This document shows, one piece after another, positions 23,169 to 35,517 of a DNA stretch of 64,000 nucleotides. Position numbers and translations under genes: made by a program. Positions within the stretch are counted from its first letter, which is position 1; every line of letters begins with the position of its first letter. This DNA is from Nocardia camponoti (GTDB lineage: Bacteria > Actinomycetota > Actinomycetes > Mycobacteriales > Mycobacteriaceae): NCBI RefSeq assembly GCF_014646135.1, contig NZ_BMMW01000002.1, positions 558,001 through 622,000 of the forward strand. Direction: 5' to 3'. The notes under the pieces were generated by a model. That model did not search any database. It was not told the DNA's origin and saw only the letters and a program-made list of their open reading frames with translations.

Positions 23169-26100
23169 ATGCCGAACGCACGCCGTGAAGGACGAACAAC
23201 TCGTCGTCGGGGAAGCTCAACCGCCCAACTTTTCACGGATTTGCTGACGGCGGCTGTCAAGACCTCGCCGGACAATGTTGCCGTTCGTTTCAACGGCAGC
23301 GAGCTCACCTACCAGCAGCTCGATGAGCAGGCCACCCAGCTCGCCCGCGAACTCATCGCTCGCAATATCGGCCCGGGCAATACTGTCGCTATCGCCATCA
23401 CGCGCAGTATCGAGTCGGTCCTCGCGGTGTGGGCGGTCGCGCGGACCGGGGCAACGTTCGTGCCGGTCGACCCGATGTATCCGGCCGACCGCATCGAGTT
23501 CATGCTCGCCGATTCGAACGCGACGCTTGGACTCACCACGAGCGCCCACCGCAGCGGGCTCGGCGACACGGTGACGTGGCTCGAACTAGACGACCCCGCC
23601 GTTCAGGCCCAGATCGCCGCCCAGCCAACGCACCCGTTCTGGTACGGCGACCGCATCCGCCCGCTCACCCCGAACCACCCGGCGTACCTGATCTACACCT
23701 CCGGCTCGACCGGCCGACCCAAAGCTGTCGTGGTGACCCACGACGGTTTCGCCCGCGTCGCCGCCGCCGATTACGGCATTACGGCCGACTCGCGCGTCAC
23801 GCACCTGAGTTCGCCAAGCTTCGACTTCTCGATCCTCGAATTTCTCCACACCTTCCCCAAGGGCGCGACGCTGGTCATCGTGCCGCCGACCACCTTCGGT
23901 GGCGAAGAGCTCGCTTCGCTGATCACCCGTGAACGCGTCACCCACCTGACCATCACGCCGGGCGCACTCGAATCGGTCCCGCTTGCCGACTACCCCGACC
24001 TACGCACGGTCATTTGCGCTGGTGAAGCACTGCCCGCCGGGCTAGTTGAGCGTTGGACTACCCCCGACCGGCCCGTCTACAACGCCTACGGTCCAACCGA
24101 AACCACCGTCATTGTGACCACCGGGCCGATGGCGCTCGACGCCTCCATCACCCTCGGCAAGATCACCGAAGGCGCACGGCCGCTGATCCTCGACTCGCAC
24201 CTGCGGATGTTGCCGACCGGCACCGCTGGCGAGCTCTACATCGCGGGCACCGGGCTCGCCCAGGGCTATTTGGGTCGACCGGAACTCACCGCCGAACGGT
24301 TTGTCGCGAACCCGTTCGCCGCCGAACTCGGCGTGCCCGGCACCCGCATGTACCGCACCGGCGACCTCGTACGCCGCACCGCTGACGGCAGCTTGGAATA
24401 CCTGGGCCGCACCGACTTTCAGGTCAAGATTCGTGGTCTGCGCATTGAACTCGGCGAGATCGATGCCGCACTTACCGGCCATCCCGACATCGCCTTCGCC
24501 ATCACCCTCGGCAAGGAATTGACTTCGGGCGCAACAGCTTTGGTTTCCTACGTGTTGCCGCAGCCATCGGCTACCGTCGCCCCGACCGAACTGGCTGAGT
24601 TCCTCGGTGCCTCGCTACCGAGCTACATGGTGCCCGCCTCGATCACCATTCTCGACACGCTCCCGTTGACTCCCGTCGGCAAGCTCGACCGTGCCGCGCT
24701 GCCCGAACCTGTCTTCGCCACCCGTGAATTCCGGGCACCGTCGACCACGACGGAAAAGCTTGTCGCCGAAGTCTTCGCCGCCGTCTTGCAGCCCGAAGAT
24801 GCCATCGGTGCCGACGACAACTTCTTCGATCTAGGCGGCAACTCACTGCTCGCGACCCAGGTCACCGCGCGGTTGAGCGCCGCGCTCGGTACGCGCGTCC
24901 CGCTACATCTGCTGTTTGAATCGCCGACCGTCGCCGACTTGGCCGCAGAACTTGCTGACACAACCAGCGTGGACGCCGCACTCCCCCTTGCGCCGATGCC
25001 GCGCCCCGACCTCGTCCCGCTGTCCTACGCCCAACAGCGCATGTGGTTCCTGAACCGGTTTAACCCCGACAGCGTCGTTGACAACATTCCGATGGCCGTG
25101 CGGCTGACCGGCCCACTCGACATCGCCGCCCTGCATGCGGCAGTCACCGATCTCGTCGACCGCCACGAGGTCCTTCGCACGATCTACCCCGCCGCCGACG
25201 GCGAAGGGCACCAGGTCGTGCTGCCGGTCGGTGACGCGATCCCCGACTTCCCCACTGTCGCAACCGATCTCGCTGATGTGCCCGCGCAGATCATCGACAC
25301 CATCGCAACGCCGTTCGACGTCACAACGAAACCGCCACTGCGCCTTCGCCTGCTCCGCGTCAACGCCAACGAACACGTCCTGGTCGCCGTCGTTCATCAC
25401 ATCGCGGGCGACGGCTGGTCGATGCGTCCGCTCACCGCGGACTTGATGACCGCCTACCTCGCGCGCGTCAGCGGGACGGCACCGGCGTGGGCACCGCTTC
25501 CGGTGCAATACGCCGATTTCAGCCTGTGGCAGCGCACGGTGCTTGGTACCGAAGACGACCCGACCAGCCTGATTTCCGCGCAGGCCGACTTCTGGTCGAC
25601 CACCCTCGCTGGCCTTCCCGACGAACTCCCGCTCCCCTTCGACCGGCCCCGCCCGGCGACGCGGTCGTTCGCTGGCGCGCGGCTGGCCGTCGATATGGGC
25701 CCTGAGCTGCATCAGCGACTGCAAGACGTCGCGCGCCAGCACCAAGGCTCGCTGTTCATGGTGCTCCACACCGCACTCGCGATCCTGCTCGCGGGCATGT
25801 CGGGCACCGACGACATCGCCATCGGCACGCCCGTCGCGGGCCGTGGTGACGCCGCCCTCGACAACCTGATCGGCATGTTCGTCAACACGCTCGTCTTACG
25901 CACCACTGTGCGCGGCGACGCGAGCGTCACCGACCTCCTGGCGACCACCCGCGACAGCGACATCGCCGCGTTCGCCCACACCGACATCCCGTTCGAGCGC
26001 CTCGTCGACCTCATCGACCCGCAGCGCGCGACGAATCGCAACCCGCTCTTCCAGACCATGCTCGCTTTCCAGAACATGCCAGCGACGACGCTTGAGCTTC

Positions 26101-29100
26101 CAAACCTGGAGCTATCGGGCATCGAATTCGACGGTGTGACAGAGAAATTCGACCTTTCGGTGACTGTCGCAGAGTCCGCGACGGGCGGCCTCGCTGCCGA
26201 GTTCTCCTATGCCACCGATCTTTTCGACGCGAGCACGATCGCCAGTTTCGCTGAGCGCTACGTGCGCATCCTCGATGCCATCGCGACCGACCAGCACCAG
26301 CGTCTCCGGGATATCGACCTCCTCGCCGACACTGAGCGCGAAACCGTTCTGCGCGAATGGAATTCGACCGATCGGGTGCTGCCGCAGCTGGTCAGCGTTC
26401 TCGACCAGTTCGAGATCATGGCGCGCACGCGTCCCGATGCGATCGCCCTGTCTTTCGACCAGGGCGAACACCTCACGTACGCCGAATTCGCCGGTCGCGT
26501 AAACCAATTGACTCGCCACCTGATCGCGGAAGGCGTCGGTCCCGACGACCTTGTCGCGGTCGCGATGCACCGGTCAATCGACCTGCTCGTCGCCCTTTAC
26601 GCGACCATCACCGCGGGTGGCGCATACGTGCCGATCGACCCCGACCACCCTGCCGAGCGCATCAATCACGTCATCGACACCGCGCGCCCGGTCGTCACGT
26701 TGACGACCAGCCGCGACAAGCAGGTCACCGCCGGACGCACGTTACTGATCGATGAACTCGACCTGAGCGCGTACTCAACCGCGCCGGTCACCGACGCTGA
26801 CCGCCGCGCTCCGCTGCGCTCGGACAACACGGCCTACGTGATCTTCACGTCCGGCTCGACCGGCCGCCCCAAGGGCGTCGCCGTTTCGCATGCCGCGATC
26901 ATCAACCGCCTGATCTGGATGCAGGCCGAATACGACCTCACTACCAGCGACGTCGTATTGCAAAAGACCCCGGCCACTTTCGACGTTTCGGTGTGGGAGT
27001 TCTTCTGGCCCTTGCAGGTTGGCGCGCGACTCGTGATCGCCAAGCCCGACGGTCATCGCGACCCGGCCTACCTCGCGCGCGCGATCATCGACAACGGTGT
27101 CACCACCGCGCACTTTGTGCCGTCGATGCTTGCGGTGTTCGTCACCGAACCGCAGGTCAAGCACTGTATTAGCTTGCGCAGCGTCTTCACTTCGGGTGAA
27201 GCGCTGCCGCCGCAGACCGCGCACCAACTGCGTGAACTCACCCCCGTCCACAACCTGTATGGGCCGACCGAGGCCGCCGTCGACGTGACGTATCACGAGG
27301 TCACCGACGCGGACGTGGCCACGGTGCCGATCGGCAAGCCGGTCTTCAACACCCAGGTTTACGTCCTCGATGCCACCTTGCGGCCAGTGCCGGTTGGAGT
27401 GCGGGGCGAGCTGTATTTGGCTGGCACCCAGCTGGCGCGCGGCTACACACGGCAGCCAACGCTCACGGCAGACCGGTTCGTCGCCAACCCTTTCACCCCT
27501 GGTCAGCGCATGTATCGCACCGGCGACCTCGTTTCCTGGAACGCCGCAGGCGAGCTGGAATACGTCGGCCGCACCGACTTCCAGGTGAAGCTGCGCGGGC
27601 AGCGCATCGAGCTGGGCGAGATCGAAGCCGCGCTGCTTGACCACCCGGCCGTTGCCCAGGCTGTCGTGCTCGTACTCGACACCAAAACCGGCCAGCAACT
27701 CACCGCCTACGTTGTCCCGACGCCCGGATCGACGGTCGATACGCATGGGCTGACTCGGTTCACCGCTGACCGCTTGCCCAGTTACATGGTGCCGTCGGCG
27801 GTGCTTGTGCTGTCGGAGTTCCCGGTGAACGCGTCGGGCAAGCTCGATCGAAAAGCACTGCCGGAACCGGTTTTTCAGGTTCGCGAATTCCGTGCGCCGG
27901 AGTCAGCCAGTCAGGAACTGGTCGCTGGTGTTTTCGCCGAATTGCTCGGCATCGAACAGGTCGGCATTGACGACGACTTCTTCGCCATTGGTGGCAACTC
28001 GCTGCTCGCCGCCCGCGCGGCCGCTCGCATCGGCGAGTCGATCGATGCGAGCGTCGCGGTCCGCGAACTGTTCGAAGCGCCGACGGTCGGGGAACTCGCG
28101 GCGCGCATCGATTCGGGGCGCGGTGGTGCGCAACGACCTAAGTTGGTTGCCGGTCCGCGCCCGGATCGTCTACCGCTTTCCCTTGCGCAGCAACGCATGT
28201 GGACGCTCAACCAGCTCGACCCCACCTCCGCCGCCTACAACATTCCCCTCGCGATGCGGCTCACCGGCACTCTCGACGTCGACGCGATGCGGGCGGCGAT
28301 CGCCGACGTACTCGAACGCCACGAGTCGCTGCGCACCAGCTACCCGACGCATGACGGGGTGCCGTATCAGCGGATTCATTCGGTCACCGATGCGCTGCCC
28401 GACGGTCTCCGCGTTGACGTTACGTCCGATCCGCTGACCGCCGCGACCGCGCTGATGTCGGCGGGATTCGATGTGACGCAAGGTGTTCCGATTCGCGCCG
28501 CGCTGTTCGCCTTGCCGTCCGGCGACGAGCACGTGCTCACGATCGTGATTCACCACATCACCGGCGATGGATCGTCGATCGCCCCGTTGGCGCGCGACCT
28601 GATGACCGCGTACTACGCGCGCACGACCGACCAGGCACCCGCGTGGGCCCCGCTCGCGGTTCAATACGCCGACTACGCGCTGTGGCAGCAGAACGTGCTC
28701 GGCGACGAAGCCGACCAAAGTTCGCTCGCCGCACAGCAATTGGGCTTCTGGCGCGAGTCTCTGTCCGGGCTGTCCGCCCAACCCGGCCTGCCACAGGACC
28801 GTCCGCATCCTGAGATCGCATCGCAGCGCGGTGCCGTGACCTCGATCCGCCTGCCCGCCGAAGCCCATCACGCGCTCGACCAACTCGCTCGCGAGCACAG
28901 CGCGTCGCTGTTCATGGTCGTTCATGCCGCGCTCGCGGTGCTTGTCGGCAGGCTCAGCGGTCGCACCGACGTCGCGATCGGCACGCCGGTCGCTGGTCGT
29001 GGCGAACGCGCGCTCGACGACCTCGTCGGCATGTTCGTCAACACCCTCGCGTTGCGGACTGAGGTCGCTGGCTCGAGCCGGTTCGACAGCCTGCTCCGCC

Positions 29101-32100
29101 AGGTCCGTGATGCCGATCTGGCTGCGCTCGACAACGCTGACGTGCCGTTCGAACGCGTCGTTGACGAGGTCGCACCGAACCGTGGTCGCGAACAAAACCC
29201 GCTGTTCCAGGTGCTTTTGGCGTTCCAAAACCTCGAAGCCGCGGCGTTTGAACTGCCTGAGCTGACCGTCGCTGCCGTCGCCAATGACGCGGTCACCGCG
29301 AAGTTTGACCTCAGCGTCGACGTGACCCCGATCGTGCGCGACGACCGCACGTTCGGTGAGCTGGCGATCGGGTTCAACTACGCGACCGACATTTTCGACG
29401 CGGCGACCATCGAGACGTTTGCCTCGCAGTTCGGTCGGGTGCTTTGCATCGTTGCCGCAGATCCGAGCGTGGTCGTCGGCGATATCGACCTCATTGATGA
29501 TGCCGCTCGCGCTGAATTGCTGTCTGCTGGTGAGGGTTCCGTGGTTGCGATCGATCCCGCAGCTACGTTGGTTTCCCTGTTTGACGCCCAGCGGACGCCC
29601 GATGCGGTCGCCGTCACTTTTGACGGCGACTCGCTGACGTATGCGCAGTTCGCCGCCCGCGTGAATCAGCTTGCCCGGCACCTCATTTCGATTGGGGTCG
29701 GCCCGGAAAGTCGGGTCGCGCTCGACATGCGGCGCTCGCTCGACCTCCTTGTCGGCATCTACGCGATCAACGCGGCCGGTGGCGCGTACGTGCCGCTCGA
29801 CCCCGACCATCCCGCCGATCGCACCGCCTACGTGCTCGAAACCGCCCGTCCCGTCGCGGTTTTGACAACTAGTGCCGCCGCGACCGTCGAGCACGTGGCT
29901 CCGGTGATCACCGTCGATACCCTCGACCTGTCGGGCTACTCGGCCGCGCCGATCACCGACGCCGAGCGCGTCGCACCGTTGCGTGCGGACAACACCGCCT
30001 ACGTCATTTTCACCTCGGGCTCGACCGGTCGACCCAAGGGCGTCGCGGTGTCGCACGCTGCGGCGGTGAACCAAATTCGCTGGATCGCAAGCGAATACCG
30101 CATCAATGCTGACGATGTCGTGTTGTGGAAGACTCCCGCGACGTTCGACGTTTCGGTATGGGAGCTGTTCGCACCGCTCGCCAGCGGCGGCCGACTCGTG
30201 ATCGCCGACGCCGACGGTCACCGCGACCCGCTGTACCTCGCTGAGGTGATCGCGCGCGAAGGCGTCACGATCACCTCGTTCGTGCCGTCGATGCTCGCGG
30301 TATTCGCGACCACTGTCGACGCGTCCGCGCTCACGTCGTTGCGCGCGCTGTTGATCGCGGGCGAAGCGCTCACCGCGCCGACGGTGACCGCGATCCGTCG
30401 CACGTCGGGTGCCGAACTGCACAACCTCTACGGCCCGACCGAGGCCACCGTGCATGCGACGAGCGCGCCCGTCGCGGCGTCGGTGAGCGGTGCGGTGCCG
30501 ATCGGTCGCCCGGTGTTCAACACCCAAACCTTCGTCCTCGACGCGCGTCTGCGGCCGGTCCCCGCAGGTGTCGTTGGCGAGCTGTACCTGGCTGGCAGCC
30601 AACTCGCGCGCGGGTACCTCGACCGGCCCGACCTCACCGCCGACCGATTCGTCGCCAACCCGTTCGCCCCAGGCGAGCGGATGTACCGCACCGGCGACCT
30701 CGTGCGCTGGACCCGCGCTGGCGAACTCGAATACATCGGCCGGTCCGACTTCCAAGTCAAGGTTCGTGGACTGCGTATCGAACTTGGGGAAATCGAGGCC
30801 GCGCTCACCGAACATGACGATGTCGCGCAGGCTGTCGTTGTGGTCCGCGACGACCGGATCGTCGCCTACCTCGTGCCAAGCGGCCCGGTCGCGGTTCCTG
30901 ACGTGCGCGCGAGCGTGGCAGATCGGCTGCCGAGCTACATGGTGCCGTCGGCGTTCGTTGTGCTCGACGCGATCCCGGTGAACGCCAACGGCAAGCTCGA
31001 CCGTGCGGCCCTGCCCGCGCCCGAGGGCCCGACCCGCGAATACCGCGCGCCCGTCACCGAGACCGAGCAGACCATCGCGGGCGTATTCGCCGACGTGCTT
31101 GGTGTTGAGCGGGTTGGCCTCGACGACGACTTCTTCGACCTAGGCGGCAACTCGCTATCGGGCATTCGGGCTTGCGCGGGATTGACTTCCGCACTGGGGC
31201 AACCGATTTCGATTCGAGTACTGTTCGGGAACTCGTCGGTCGAGTCACTCGCCACGGTCCTGCGTGATGGCGCCGAGCCCGATGAGTCGGAAAGTGCTTT
31301 GGCCGCAGCCGATCTCGCGCTCGATCCGGCGATCAGCGTGGACGGCATCGCGCCGGAGCGAACGGGCGAAGCCGAGTCAGTGCTACTCACCGGTGCGACT
31401 GGCTTCCTCGGTAGCTTCCTGCTGCGCGAACTGCTCGAACAGACCAACGCCACTGTGTACTGCCTGGTCCGCGCTACCGACGAGGCCGCCGCGCGCGACC
31501 GGATCGACGCGACCGGTCAACAGTTCAAGATCGACTTCTCCGACTACCGCGACCGGATCGTCCCGGTTCCCGGCGACCTCGCGCGCCCGTTCCTCGGCAT
31601 CGAACCGGCGCAGTACGCGATGCTGGCCGAGCGGATCGACGCGATCTACCACAATGGCGCGCAGGTCAACCACATTGAGCCGTACTCGCGAATGCGGGCG
31701 GCCAACGTGGGCGGCACCATCGAGGTGATGCGGCTTGCGACAACGACGAAACTCAAAGTGCTGCACTATGTTTCGACAAGGTCGGTGGCCGGAAATAGGC
31801 TAGGCGAAGACGGCGTTCCCGTCGGCAAGGTCGGCTATCCGCTCAGCAAGTGGGTCGCTGAGCAGCTGGTTTCGACCGGCATCGAGCGTGGCATTCCGAC
31901 CACGATTTACCGACTCGGCCTGGTCACGGGCGACTCGCGCACCGGCGCCGCCCCCGTTGATGACGCGGCAACTACCCTGCTGCGCGCCATGCTTGTTCTC
32001 GGCGTGTGGCCGGGCTTCCGCGATGTTAACCAGCCCATGGCACCGGTCGACCAGCTCGCGGGCGAGCTCGTTCGGTTCTCGTTGAAGCCGGATTCGGCGG

Positions 32101-32474
32101 GGGTGACATACCCGTTGTGCGGCCCGAGCGACGGAGTCTGGGATGCCATCGCCATCGAGGCGCAGCGTCGGGGCTACCCGCTTCAGGTGGTCGATCCGAC
32201 GAGGGTGGTTGAGGTGGTCTCCGCTGCCGCCGAAAAGGCCATCGCCGCCGACGACGCCGAGCTGGTGCGTGCGATCGCGCTCATCATCCACTACGCCGAA
32301 GTCGGCAACGGCGAACCGACGGAAGGCGCGGATGCACCGCAGCATGTGCCGACCAGGGCCGAAGCCGAGATGACGCTGCCCCCGCTGACGCCCGAGATCC
32401 TGTCGCGCTACTTCGACTACTTCATCGAGACCGGCTTTTTCCCCGCACCACCGGCGAATCCGGCCGCGCGCTAG
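23169..32474 (+). CDS. NRPS-C, three-module synthetase with terminal thioester reductase
   Basis: The 3101-residue paralogue of NRPS-B starts with an A domain after a GTGAGGA ribosome site. Approximate residues: A1 20-515; T1 540-600; C1 615-1060; A2 1075-1575; T2 1590-1655; C2 1665-2115; A3 2130-2620; T3 2640-2710; reductase 2738-3101. Pocket codes are DFLTIAAVIK, DVWHFSLVDK (serine) and DVWSLALVHK. The C-terminal domain has a Rossmann GATGFLG (2742-2748) and the Tyr2890/Lys2894 pair in YPLSK, as in NAD(P)H-dependent thioester reductases that release peptides as aldehydes or alcohols (mycobacterial glycopeptidolipid synthetases end this way). Predicted product: X-Ser-Z-aldehyde or -alcohol, with X and Z the same residues used by NRPS-B. 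It follows NRPS-B after 90 bases, probably in one operon. Confidence 0.95.
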   Translation: MPNARREGRTTRRRGSSTAQLFTDLLTAAVKTSPDNVAVRFNGSELTYQQLDEQATQLARELIARNIGPGNTVAIAITRSIESVLAVWAVARTGATFVPVDPMYPADRIEFMLADSNATLGLTTSAHRSGLGDTVTWLELDDPAVQAQIAAQPTHPFWYGDRIRPLTPNHPAYLIYTSGSTGRPKAVVVTHDGFARVAAADYGITADSRVTHLSSPSFDFSILEFLHTFPKGATLVIVPPTTFGGEELASLITRERVTHLTITPGALESVPLADYPDLRTVICAGEALPAGLVERWTTPDRPVYNAYGPTETTVIVTTGPMALDASITLGKITEGARPLILDSHLRMLPTGTAGELYIAGTGLAQGYLGRPELTAERFVANPFAAELGVPGTRMYRTGDLVRRTADGSLEYLGRTDFQVKIRGLRIELGEIDAALTGHPDIAFAITLGKELTSGATALVSYVLPQPSATVAPTELAEFLGASLPSYMVPASITILDTLPLTPVGKLDRAALPEPVFATREFRAPSTTTEKLVAEVFAAVLQPEDAIGADDNFFDLGGNSLLATQVTARLSAALGTRVPLHLLFESPTVADLAAELADTTSVDAALPLAPMPRPDLVPLSYAQQRMWFLNRFNPDSVVDNIPMAVRLTGPLDIAALHAAVTDLVDRHEVLRTIYPAADGEGHQVVLPVGDAIPDFPTVATDLADVPAQIIDTIATPFDVTTKPPLRLRLLRVNANEHVLVAVVHHIAGDGWSMRPLTADLMTAYLARVSGTAPAWAPLPVQYADFSLWQRTVLGTEDDPTSLISAQADFWSTTLAGLPDELPLPFDRPRPATRSFAGARLAVDMGPELHQRLQDVARQHQGSLFMVLHTALAILLAGMSGTDDIAIGTPVAGRGDAALDNLIGMFVNTLVLRTTVRGDASVTDLLATTRDSDIAAFAHTDIPFERLVDLIDPQRATNRNPLFQTMLAFQNMPATTLELPNLELSGIEFDGVTEKFDLSVTVAESATGGLAAEFSYATDLFDASTIASFAERYVRILDAIATDQHQRLRDIDLLADTERETVLREWNSTDRVLPQLVSVLDQFEIMARTRPDAIALSFDQGEHLTYAEFAGRVNQLTRHLIAEGVGPDDLVAVAMHRSIDLLVALYATITAGGAYVPIDPDHPAERINHVIDTARPVVTLTTSRDKQVTAGRTLLIDELDLSAYSTAPVTDADRRAPLRSDNTAYVIFTSGSTGRPKGVAVSHAAIINRLIWMQAEYDLTTSDVVLQKTPATFDVSVWEFFWPLQVGARLVIAKPDGHRDPAYLARAIIDNGVTTAHFVPSMLAVFVTEPQVKHCISLRSVFTSGEALPPQTAHQLRELTPVHNLYGPTEAAVDVTYHEVTDADVATVPIGKPVFNTQVYVLDATLRPVPVGVRGELYLAGTQLARGYTRQPTLTADRFVANPFTPGQRMYRTGDLVSWNAAGELEYVGRTDFQVKLRGQRIELGEIEAALLDHPAVAQAVVLVLDTKTGQQLTAYVVPTPGSTVDTHGLTRFTADRLPSYMVPSAVLVLSEFPVNASGKLDRKALPEPVFQVREFRAPESASQELVAGVFAELLGIEQVGIDDDFFAIGGNSLLAARAAARIGESIDASVAVRELFEAPTVGELAARIDSGRGGAQRPKLVAGPRPDRLPLSLAQQRMWTLNQLDPTSAAYNIPLAMRLTGTLDVDAMRAAIADVLERHESLRTSYPTHDGVPYQRIHSVTDALPDGLRVDVTSDPLTAATALMSAGFDVTQGVPIRAALFALPSGDEHVLTIVIHHITGDGSSIAPLARDLMTAYYARTTDQAPAWAPLAVQYADYALWQQNVLGDEADQSSLAAQQLGFWRESLSGLSAQPGLPQDRPHPEIASQRGAVTSIRLPAEAHHALDQLAREHSASLFMVVHAALAVLVGRLSGRTDVAIGTPVAGRGERALDDLVGMFVNTLALRTEVAGSSRFDSLLRQVRDADLAALDNADVPFERVVDEVAPNRGREQNPLFQVLLAFQNLEAAAFELPELTVAAVANDAVTAKFDLSVDVTPIVRDDRTFGELAIGFNYATDIFDAATIETFASQFGRVLCIVAADPSVVVGDIDLIDDAARAELLSAGEGSVVAIDPAATLVSLFDAQRTPDAVAVTFDGDSLTYAQFAARVNQLARHLISIGVGPESRVALDMRRSLDLLVGIYAINAAGGAYVPLDPDHPADRTAYVLETARPVAVLTTSAAATVEHVAPVITVDTLDLSGYSAAPITDAERVAPLRADNTAYVIFTSGSTGRPKGVAVSHAAAVNQIRWIASEYRINADDVVLWKTPATFDVSVWELFAPLASGGRLVIADADGHRDPLYLAEVIAREGVTITSFVPSMLAVFATTVDASALTSLRALLIAGEALTAPTVTAIRRTSGAELHNLYGPTEATVHATSAPVAASVSGAVPIGRPVFNTQTFVLDARLRPVPAGVVGELYLAGSQLARGYLDRPDLTADRFVANPFAPGERMYRTGDLVRWTRAGELEYIGRSDFQVKVRGLRIELGEIEAALTEHDDVAQAVVVVRDDRIVAYLVPSGPVAVPDVRASVADRLPSYMVPSAFVVLDAIPVNANGKLDRAALPAPEGPTREYRAPVTETEQTIAGVFADVLGVERVGLDDDFFDLGGNSLSGIRACAGLTSALGQPISIRVLFGNSSVESLATVLRDGAEPDESESALAAADLALDPAISVDGIAPERTGEAESVLLTGATGFLGSFLLRELLEQTNATVYCLVRATDEAAARDRIDATGQQFKIDFSDYRDRIVPVPGDLARPFLGIEPAQYAMLAERIDAIYHNGAQVNHIEPYSRMRAANVGGTIEVMRLATTTKLKVLHYVSTRSVAGNRLGEDGVPVGKVGYPLSKWVAEQLVSTGIERGIPTTIYRLGLVTGDSRTGAAPVDDAATTLLRAMLVLGVWPGFRDVNQPMAPVDQLAGELVRFSLKPDSAGVTYPLCGPSDGVWDAIAIEAQRRGYPLQVVDPTRVVEVVSAAAEKAIAADDAELVRAIALIIHYAEVGNGEPTEGADAPQHVPTRAEAEMTLPPLTPEILSRYFDYFIETGFFPAPPANPAAR

Positions 32475-32478
32475 CGAC

Positions 32479-33222
32479 TTAGCGGGACCGCGCGGGGTCG
32501 TAGAGATGCGATCCCGCGCAGTCGACAACGCCGCCCAGCGCCCGGCCAACCAGGATCACCGCTGCCTGTCGCAACCCAGCCGCTTCGACCTGGTCGGCGA
32601 TCGTGGATAACGTGCCGCGCAAGATCAACTGTTCGGGCTGGCTCGCGCGATAAACGACAACCGTTGGACAGTCGGGGCCGTATTCGCTCGTGAGTTCGGC
32701 GGCAAGTTCCCGAACTCGCGTGATCGCGAGGTGGAGCACGAGTGTGGCCCGGGTCGCGGCGAAGTTCGCCAACGCTTCGGTGGACGGCATCGCGGTCGAG
32801 CGCGCTTGCGTGCGGGTGAGCACAACTGACTGAACGACCTCGGGCACGGTGAGTTCGGCACCGACCGCCGCCGCCGCCGCGGCGTACGCGGGAACACCAG
32901 GGGTGATGTCCCACGGGACGCCGTGCGCGTCGAGGCGACGGGTTTGTTCGGTGAGCGCCGAGTACAGCGACGGGTCGCCCGAGCACAGTCGCGCGACTTC
33001 TTTGCCCGCGCGATGCGCCTGAACCAGCTGGTCAGTGATCTGGTCGAGGTCGAGCCGCTGAGTGTCGATGAGTTCAGTGCCAGGCGCACAGTGCGCGAGC
33101 ACCTCAGGATCGAGGTAGGTGCCCGCGTACAGACACACCTGGCTTGCCCGCAATAGGTTCACCGCGCGCACGGTCAGTAGATCGGCCGCGCCCGGCCCAG
33201 CCCCAATGAAGTGAACCGTCAT
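32479..33222 (-). CDS. cobM: Precorrin-4 C11-methyltransferase
   Basis: The 247-residue protein is a SAM-dependent tetrapyrrole methylase of full family length. It opens with VHFIGAGPGAADLLTVRA (the glycine-rich SAM site) and carries GDPSLYSALTEQ and TPGVPAYAAAAA, both typical of CobM/CbiF. It methylates C11 of precorrin-4 in cobalamin biosynthesis in the cytoplasm. No other cobalamin gene is in view. Its stop codon lies 4 bases from the stop of convergent NRPS-C, with no room for a separate terminator. Upstream on the same strand are the split-barrel protein and the two-component pair. Confidence 0.93.
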   Translation of the reverse strand: MTVHFIGAGPGAADLLTVRAVNLLRASQVCLYAGTYLDPEVLAHCAPGTELIDTQRLDLDQITDQLVQAHRAGKEVARLCSGDPSLYSALTEQTRRLDAHGVPWDITPGVPAYAAAAAAVGAELTVPEVVQSVVLTRTQARSTAMPSTEALANFAATRATLVLHLAITRVRELAAELTSEYGPDCPTVVVYRASQPEQLILRGTLSTIADQVEAAGLRQAAVILVGRALGGVVDCAGSHLYDPARSR

Positions 33223-33252
33223 GCGCGCGAGTCTACGGACCTGGCAGTAGCG

Positions 33253-33678
33253 CTAACCGATCATGTCGAAGTGCGCGATGACCTTGGTCGGCTTGATCCG
33301 GACAACCAGTTCGCCCGGCACACCGTTGCGCTTGCCGTACTCGGCCGCCTTGTCGGCGCCGACGTAGCGAGCGGCAATGATGGTTGCCGTGCGCACGAGT
33401 TCATCGATGTCTTCCGACAGGGTGACCGTGCCTTGGACCTCGACGAACGCATAGGGCGGCTTTTCCAGGTCGACGCAGAGGGCGACGCGCGGGTCGCGCG
33501 CGAACGCCCGCCCTTTCGCCGATTCTTTGCCGGTATTGAACACCAATTCTTCGCCATCAATGACGAACCAGATCGGCACAACAAGCGGGCGACCGTCGCT
33601 AGCAGTGAAAGCGACTTTGCCAGTACGTGTTCCGGCCGAAAGGAAATCGCGGACTTTGGGATCAGCGAGAGATGCCAT
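33253..33678 (-). CDS. PPOX-class (split-barrel flavin/F420) oxidoreductase
   Basis: The 141-residue protein resembles pyridoxamine-5'-phosphate-oxidase-like split-barrel enzymes, which bind FMN or coenzyme F420. It has DGRPLVVPIWFVIDGEELVF near residues 27-46, an SAKGRAFARDPRVALCVD stretch and the typical VEVQGTVTL strand. The substrate is unknown. I start it at the ATG 33678 (MASLADPKVRDF); an in-frame GTG three codons upstream is possible. It lies 26 bases after the response regulator gene and may be cotranscribed with it. Confidence 0.82.
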   Translation of the reverse strand: MASLADPKVRDFLSAGTRTGKVAFTASDGRPLVVPIWFVIDGEELVFNTGKESAKGRAFARDPRVALCVDLEKPPYAFVEVQGTVTLSEDIDELVRTATIIAARYVGADKAAEYGKRNGVPGELVVRIKPTKVIAHFDMIG

Positions 33679-33704
33679 GCCCGCCACTCTATGGGCGACA
33701 TGGC

Positions 33705-34322
33705 TCAGATCGCCCGAAGCGCGCGTGCTTCGGCGACCGCCGCCGAGCGAGACCGCACGCCGAGCTTGCCGTAGATGTGGACCAGGTGCGATTTCACCGT
33801 CAGCTCACTCAGGAACAGGTCGCGCGCGATGTCGCGGTTGGACATGCCACGCGCAACCATCCGCAATACCTCGATCTCGCGTTGGCTCAATGTGGTGTCG
33901 GACTTGCGCACCCTTGTCATTAATCGCGATGCGATGGTCGGCGAAAGCACGCTTTCGCCCAGTGCGGCTGAGCGCACCGCGCCGAGCAGTTCCTCTGGTG
34001 GAGTGTCTTTAAGTAGGTATCCGCAGGCTCCTGCCTCGATCGCGCCGAGAATGTCGGCGTCGGTGTCGTAGTTGGTGACAACCAGCACGTTGGGCGGGTT
34101 CGGCAGCGCACGCAAGCCCGCTGTCGCGTCGACGCCCGACGCGCCAGCCCGGAAGCGCAGGTCCATCAGGACCAGGTCGACCTCGGTGGTTTTACAGAAG
34201 TCGACAGCGGCCATGCCATCGGCAACGTCGCCGACGACGGTGATGTCGGTGGCGTGGTCGAGCAAGGCACGCAACCCGGCGCGCACGATGGCGTGGTCGT
34301 CGGCCAGCAGTAGTCGGATCAT
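33705..34322 (-). CDS. NarL/FixJ-family response regulator
   Basis: The 205-residue protein has a receiver domain (about 2-120) with the acidic pair Asp8-Asp9, the phosphoacceptor Asp54 in VLMDLRF, and a Lys in the GYLLKD segment. A C-terminal LuxR-type helix-turn-helix follows at about 142-200 (LSQREIEVLRMVARGMSNRDIA, then LTVKSHLVHIYGKLGV). Its ATG overlaps the kinase stop codon as ATGA, so the two are translationally coupled. The likely target is the divergent ABC transporter operon and the pair itself, through the inverted repeat at 35518-35558. Confidence 0.95.
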   Translation of the reverse strand: MIRLLLADDHAIVRAGLRALLDHATDITVVGDVADGMAAVDFCKTTEVDLVLMDLRFRAGASGVDATAGLRALPNPPNVLVVTNYDTDADILGAIEAGACGYLLKDTPPEELLGAVRSAALGESVLSPTIASRLMTRVRKSDTTLSQREIEVLRMVARGMSNRDIARDLFLSELTVKSHLVHIYGKLGVRSRSAAVAEARALRAI

Positions 34323-35485
34323 GCGGCGGCACCCATCGGGAAGGTGACGGTGACGGCGGTGTGGCCGGGCTCGGAGTCGACGGTCATCGCGCCGCCGCGT
34401 TCCTCAACCCGACTGCGCATTCCGACTAAGCCGAGCGAGCCCGACCGTGGTCGAAGCAGTTCGTCCTCAGGGATGCCGACGCCGTCGTCGACGACGTCAA
34501 GATGCACTTCGGCCCCGTCGTAGGTGAGGGTGACGCGCATTTGGCTGGCCGCCGCGTGCTGCACCACGTTGGCGACCGCGCTCTGGGCGATGCGCACGAG
34601 CGCCGCCTCGACCGGCATAGGCAGTGGGCCGACATCACCGTCGACAACGAACTGCGTCGCGAGATTTGGCGACCGCGCGCTGGCACAGATGCGTTCAAGC
34701 GCCTGGCTGAGCGATTTCCCGTCGAGGGCCGCGGGAGCCAGCTCGGCGATGAGTCGCCGTGTCTCGGCTAGGTCGTCTGCCGCGGTCTCGCGGGCAAGGC
34801 GGATGCGGTCGACAGCTGGGTGATCGGGTGCTGCCTGCTCGGCGGCATGCAGCAGCAGCTGAATGCTCGACAGGCCCTGCGCGACGGTGTCGTGGATTTC
34901 CTTAGCCAGCCGTTCACGCTCGGCCAACCGGCCCGCTTCCTGCTCCTGTTTTCCCAGCTCATCCTGCGTGCGAAGGAGGTCGAAGATCAGCGTTTGATAC
35001 GCCCGCGATTCATCGGTGATGAGCCGGTAGCAGTAGCTGCCAGCGAGAGCGACAACAACGCCGAGTATCGGTCCGAGAATGCCGCCGACCGACCATCCGC
35101 GATGCTCGGCATAGGCGATGATCGTGGTGGCCGTGACGACGCCGGTGATGAGTAGATTCCACGGCGGGTCGAGCAGGTTGAGATAAAGAAAGAACAGCCC
35201 GAACGCCAAATACACCGCTTCCGGCGTGAGCGCGACAAGCACTGCCCACGCCACGGTTAACAGCACGAGCCACCAGCGCCGCGCCGCTATATTCCCCCAC
35301 CGCATGATCTGCCCCCCAGCAAAATAGGTCATCAACCAGACGATGGTCACGACGACCACCGCTATGGGATGCGGATCCGGCGTTACCACCGCCCGCACCG
35401 CGATCACGATCGCGAGCACCGTCATCACACCGAACAGCACCCACCGCATCGTGGTGACGACGGGGGTCAGGCGCGAGCTGTGCAC
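34319..35485 (-). CDS. Membrane sensor histidine kinase (HisKA_3 type)
   Basis: The 388-residue protein has about five or six hydrophobic segments in residues 14-155, then a coiled-coil-like stretch and the H-box EIHDTVAQGLSSIQLLL with phosphoacceptor His198. A GHKL ATPase domain follows (VDDGVGIPEDE, then GSLGLVGMRSRVEERGG). The architecture resembles DesK/LiaS-type kinases that sense the membrane. The start is a GTG at 35485. A TAAGCT -10-like hexamer (35497-35492, minus strand) ends six bases before it, which would give a leaderless transcript; this is my inference. A later in-frame ATG at codon 13 is the alternative start. Confidence 0.93.
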   Translation of the reverse strand: MHSSRLTPVVTTMRWVLFGVMTVLAIVIAVRAVVTPDPHPIAVVVVTIVWLMTYFAGGQIMRWGNIAARRWWLVLLTVAWAVLVALTPEAVYLAFGLFFLYLNLLDPPWNLLITGVVTATTIIAYAEHRGWSVGGILGPILGVVVALAGSYCYRLITDESRAYQTLIFDLLRTQDELGKQEQEAGRLAERERLAKEIHDTVAQGLSSIQLLLHAAEQAAPDHPAVDRIRLARETAADDLAETRRLIAELAPAALDGKSLSQALERICASARSPNLATQFVVDGDVGPLPMPVEAALVRIAQSAVANVVQHAAASQMRVTLTYDGAEVHLDVVDDGVGIPEDELLRPRSGSLGLVGMRSRVEERGGAMTVDSEPGHTAVTVTFPMGAAA

Positions 35486-35517
35486 AAAATCAGCTTATGC
35501 CGGGCAATCGGTTGCGC

